Part shown: positions 5,618 through 8,550 of the stretch, one piece after another
Layout of the letters: each line of letters opens with the position of its first letter
How positions within the stretch are numbered: the stretch's first letter is position 1
DNA from: Syntrophobacterales bacterium
Lineage (GTDB): Bacteria > Desulfobacterota > Syntrophia > Syntrophales > JAAYKM01
Length of the DNA stretch: 8,550 nucleotides
Assembly: GCA_031285215.1 (NCBI GenBank)
Contig: JAITWQ010000107.1
Location: 1-8,550, forward strand
Direction: 5' to 3'
Made by a program: the position numbers and the translations under genes
Notes under the pieces: generated by a model
Databases searched by the model: none
The model's input: the letters and a program-made list of their open reading frames with translations, nothing else
Told to the model about the DNA's origin: nothing

Positions 5618-8147
5618 TTATCTTGTAAAAAAAGTATTCGGCTCAAAAAATGATCGTGAAGTTAACAGATTATCACGTATCGTTCAGGAAATTAACGATC
5701 TTGAACCATCAATACAGGCTCTTGACGACGATCAGCTCAAAGCCAAGACGGATGAGTTCAGGGAAAAGCTTTCACAGGAAGCGACCCTTGATGACATTCT
5801 GCCCGACGTCTTTGCCGTGGTGCGTGAGGCGGCGAAACGCACCGTGCAGATGAGGCCTTTTGACGTCCAGCTCATTGGCGGCCTTGTTCTCCACGAAGGG
5901 TGCATTGCCGAAATGAAAACGGGAGAGGGAAAAACTTTGGCCGCGACCCTTCCCCTTTACCTGAACGCCCTTTCCGGCAAAGGCGCTCATCTGGTAACGG
6001 TAAACGATTATCTGGCCAGACGGGACGCCAATTGGATGGGCCCCATTTATAATTTTCTGGGCATGTCCGTGGGCGTCATTGTCCATGGCATGGATGATCA
6101 GGAAAGAAAAGATGCTTACAGCGCCGATATAACATACGGAACAAATAATGAATTTGGCTTTGATTACCTGCGGGATAATATGAAATTTACCCTGGATGAT
6201 TACGTTCAGCGTGATTTTAATTACGCCATCGTTGACGAAGTGGACAGTATTCTGGTTGACGAGGCCAGGACGCCCCTGATTATCTCCGGCGCTTCGGAAG
6301 AATCAACGGATAAATATTACCGCATCAATCAGATCATTCCCAAGCTTCACGCCGAAAGCGACTATACGATTGATGAGAAGTCGCGCACCGTCGTCCTGAC
6401 GGAAGAAGGCGTCAGCCGCGTGGAAGGATTGCTGAATGTGCAGAACCTCTATGAGCCAAAGAATATTGAGATTCTCCACCATGTCAATCAGGCTTTAAAG
6501 GCCCATATGCTCTTTAAAAGGGACGTTGACTATCTGGTTAAAGATGAACAGGTCATTATTGTTGATGAATTTACCGGCCGTATCATGCCGGGGCGGCGGT
6601 ACAGTGACGGGCTGCACCAGGCCCTGGAAGCCAAGGAAAAGGTTAAAATCGAACGGGAAAACCAGACGCTGGCCTCCATTACCTTCCAAAATTATTTCCG
6701 CATGTATGGAAAACTCGCCGGAATGACGGGAACCGCCGATACGGAAGCGGCAGAGTTCAAAAAGATATATAATCTTGATGTTGTCGTTGTGCCCACGAAT
6801 ATGCCCATGATTCGGGATGATCATCCCGATGTGGTCTATAAGACGGAAAAGGAAAAATTCAAGGCCGTTGTGGAAGAGATCAAAGAACTGCATAATAACC
6901 AGCGTCCCGTTCTTGTGGGAACCATTTCCATCGAAAAATCAGAGCTTCTCAGTAAGTATCTGACCAAGATAGGCATTCAACACAACGTTCTCAACGCCAA
7001 GAACCATGAAAGGGAAGCGGAAATTATCGCCAATGCCGGCCAAAGAGGAATTGTGACCATTTCTACCAATATGGCGGGGCGCGGTACCGATATCAAACTG
7101 GGCGATGGCGTTGCCGAACTTGGGGGACTGCATATTTTGGGAACGGAGCGCCACGAAAGCCGCCGCATTGATAATCAGCTTCGCGGCCGTTCCGGACGTC
7201 AGGGGGATAATGGATCTTCCCGGTTCTTCCTGTCGCTGGAAGATGATTTGCTGCGTATTTTTGGCGCCGAAAAAGTCGCCACCGTCATGGATCGTCTGGG
7301 AATCGAGGAAAATGAACCAATCGAACACAAATTCATCTCCAAGGCCATTGAAAACGCCCAGAGGCGTGTGGAAGGCCAGAATTTCGAGATACGAAAACAT
7401 TTGCTGGACTTTGACGATGTAATGAACCGCCAGCGCCAGGTGATTTACGAGCAGCGGCGAAAGGTACTGCGGGGGGAAAATCTTTGGGAGGATCTTACGG
7501 AAATAATGGGAGAAGTGGCGGAAAATCTTGTGGACGATTTCATTGATCCCAAGGCCCATCCCGACGATTGGAACTTAAAGGCCATGGATGAGGCCATTTT
7601 TAAGCAATTTGCCTTAAAAACCGGCTATGCAGCCCAAACCGATAACGGGGACAGAAACAGCTTTGTTGATGATATTGTTGAGGCGGCGACAAAACTTCTG
7701 CGGGATAAAGAGGCGGAGTTCAGCGTACCCCTGATGGAGCATCTGATTAAAATAGTTATGCTCCAGTCCATTGATACCTGCTGGAAAGATCACCTCCTTG
7801 GCATGGATCATTTGAAGGAGGGAATCGGCCTGCGCGGATACGGACAGAAAGACCCTGTCCGGGAGTATCAGAAAGAAGGTTATAACCTGTTTATGGACAT
7901 GGTGTATCGTATCAAGGAAGACACCATGGAAAAGCTTTGCTGGGTGCAGATACGCCGGGAAGAGGAAATTGAGGAAATGCGGCCCAAGGCGGTGCAAAAT
8001 TACAACATGAACCGCGGCGGGGAAGCGCCAGCTCCTGCTACAATAAAAAGGCAGGGGGAAAAGGTGGGGAGAAATGATCCCTGCCCCTGCGGCAGCGGAA
8101 AAAAATACAAGAAGTGCTGCGGCCAGTATGACCGGCGGCCAGCTTGA
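5610..8147 (+). CDS. secA: Protein translocase ATPase SecA
   Basis: An 845-residue full-length SecA, the ATPase motor that pushes unfolded preproteins through SecYEG at the inner membrane. Nucleotide-binding domain 1 carries the Walker A at about 102-109 (MKTGEGKT) and the DEAD-type Walker B at 209-212 ([19 protein letters not shown]). The preprotein cross-linking domain follows within about 220-370, then [17 protein letters not shown]. Nucleotide-binding domain 2 has [13 protein letters not shown] and motif VI at about 523-532 ([11 protein letters not shown]). The helical scaffold and wing regions follow ([35 protein letters not shown]). The C-terminus is a zinc-binding SEC-C tail with C825, C827 and C836-C837 ([19 protein letters not shown]), used to bind SecB and lipids. 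Length is nearer the B. subtilis form (about 841) than E. coli's 901. The ATG has a moderate GGACAGG site 4 nt upstream. argJ follows in the same direction. Confidence 0.98.
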   Translation: MFDYLVKKVFGSKNDREVNRLSRIVQEINDLEPSIQALDDDQLKAKTDEFREKLSQEATLDDILPDVFAVVREAAKRTVQMRPFDVQLIGGLVLHEGCIAEMKTGEGKTLAATLPLYLNALSGKGAHLVTVNDYLARRDANWMGPIYNFLGMSVGVIVHGMDDQERKDAYSADITYGTNNEFGFDYLRDNMKFTLDDYVQRDFNYAIVDEVDSILVDEARTPLIISGASEESTDKYYRINQIIPKLHAESDYTIDEKSRTVVLTEEGVSRVEGLLNVQNLYEPKNIEILHHVNQALKAHMLFKRDVDYLVKDEQVIIVDEFTGRIMPGRRYSDGLHQALEAKEKVKIERENQTLASITFQNYFRMYGKLAGMTGTADTEAAEFKKIYNLDVVVVPTNMPMIRDDHPDVVYKTEKEKFKAVVEEIKELHNNQRPVLVGTISIEKSELLSKYLTKIGIQHNVLNAKNHEREAEIIANAGQRGIVTISTNMAGRGTDIKLGDGVAELGGLHILGTERHESRRIDNQLRGRSGRQGDNGSSRFFLSLEDDLLRIFGAEKVATVMDRLGIEENEPIEHKFISKAIENAQRRVEGQNFEIRKHLLDFDDVMNRQRQVIYEQRRKVLRGENLWEDLTEIMGEVAENLVDDFIDPKAHPDDWNLKAMDEAIFKQFALKTGYAAQTDNGDRNSFVDDIVEAATKLLRDKEAEFSVPLMEHLIKIVMLQSIDTCWKDHLLGMDHLKEGIGLRGYGQKDPVREYQKEGYNLFMDMVYRIKEDTMEKLCWVQIRREEEIEEMRPKAVQNYNMNRGGEAPAPATIKRQGEKVGRNDPCPCGSGKKYKKCCGQYDRRPA

Positions 8148-8181
8148 AAATGGCTGTTTTGAATTATCCAAAGAGAGTGAG

Positions 8182-8550
8182 ATGATGAATCAGGAATTTA
8201 TCGTGCCGGGATTTCTGGCCGGTGGGATACACTGCGGCATAAAGGCGGACGGAAACAAGGATCTGGCTCTCATTTTTTCCCCGGCGGCAGCTACGGCATC
8301 CGGCGTTTTCACCAAAAACGCCTTTAAAGCCGCTCCCGTTCTTCTTGATCAGGAAAGAATGAAACATGGAGCGGGTCAGGCTGTTGTTGTCAACAGCGGC
8401 GTTGCCAATGCGGCGACGGGCCTTGAAGGGCTGGACGATGCCCGCCGTGTGTCATCCTTTGTCTCCAAAGAGCTGCGTATTGCCGACGAAATGGTCTTTG
8501 TTGGCTCCACGGGCGTGATTGGGGATCGTATTCCCCTTGGCAAGATACAA
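8182..8550 (+). CDS. argJ: Arginine biosynthesis bifunctional protein ArgJ (glutamate N-acetyltransferase), N-terminal part
   Basis: The first 123 codons of ArgJ, cut off by the window end. ArgJ moves the acetyl group from N-acetylornithine to glutamate, and in some species also acetylates glutamate from acetyl-CoA, closing the cyclic arginine pathway in the cytoplasm. Visible family features are PGFLAGGIHCGIK, LALIFSPAAATASGVFTKN, the VVVNSGVANAATG block (commonly NSGNANACTG in other members), and GSTGVIGDRIPL, whose T-G pair forms the oxyanion hole. The self-cleavage Ala-Thr site, where the nucleophile threonine is made, lies beyond the window. The start is the ATG at 8182 (or the adjacent one at 8185) after AAGAGAGTGAG. 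It follows secA by 34 nt with no terminator seen, so it may be co-transcribed with secA. Confidence 0.93.
   Translation, partial: MMNQEFIVPGFLAGGIHCGIKADGNKDLALIFSPAAATASGVFTKNAFKAAPVLLDQERMKHGAGQAVVVNSGVANAATGLEGLDDARRVSSFVSKELRIADEMVFVGSTGVIGDRIPLGKIQ

Noticed and set aside
6939..7559. 206-codon minus-strand ORF inside secA
   Set aside because: Antisense shadow of conserved SecA motor motifs, with no family resemblance of its own.

Overview
The window reads as a chromosomal segment of a Gram-negative bacterium of medium GC content. Signs of a Gram-negative cell are an E. coli-type RecD (RecBCD), a lipoprotein-like signal on two wall enzymes, and a secreted LprI-like protein. The pairing of secA with argJ just downstream is an arrangement I associate with the former Deltaproteobacteria (Desulfobacterota, e.g. 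Syntrophales or Geobacter relatives). The NlpC/P60 enzyme with two bacterial SH3 domains fits the same group. This placement is inference from gene content, not from a marker tree. I see no mobile element, CRISPR array, tRNA, rRNA or obvious foreign island; this is mostly housekeeping and cell-envelope DNA.

Layout: (1) 2-1033 (+), the C-terminal part of recD, cut by the window edge, overlapped by 17 nt by a CYTH-domain triphosphatase gene (1017-1487). (2) 1605-2981 (+), a secreted NlpC/P60 cysteine peptidase with SH3 domains. It is overlapped by an unlisted 38-codon ORF for a small membrane protein (2968-3084), then followed by a YhcC-type radical SAM gene (3133-4068) in the same direction. 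(3) On the opposite strand, convergent with the radical SAM gene, lies a two-gene unit transcribed from 5288 to 4119: an LprI-like secreted protein, then an N-acetylmuramoyl-L-alanine amidase 6 nt downstream. (4) A 321-nt divergent intergenic region (5289-5609) carries a good sigma70-type promoter on each strand and a ~135-nt secA leader. That leader holds a short hydrophobic ORF overlapping the secA start and a small terminator-like hairpin. (5) secA (5610-8147, +) is followed 34 nt later by argJ (8182 to the window end, partial).

Functionally, three of the products (NlpC/P60 peptidase, amidase, LprI-like protein) act on or near peptidoglycan outside the cytoplasm, and SecA drives the export they need. 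recD serves double-strand break repair and argJ serves arginine synthesis. The CYTH and YhcC-like genes have biochemical family assignments but unclear cellular roles. The points most worth a second look are the secA leader, the small membrane ORF after the NlpC/P60 gene, the LprI-like/amidase operon, and the recD-CYTH overlap.
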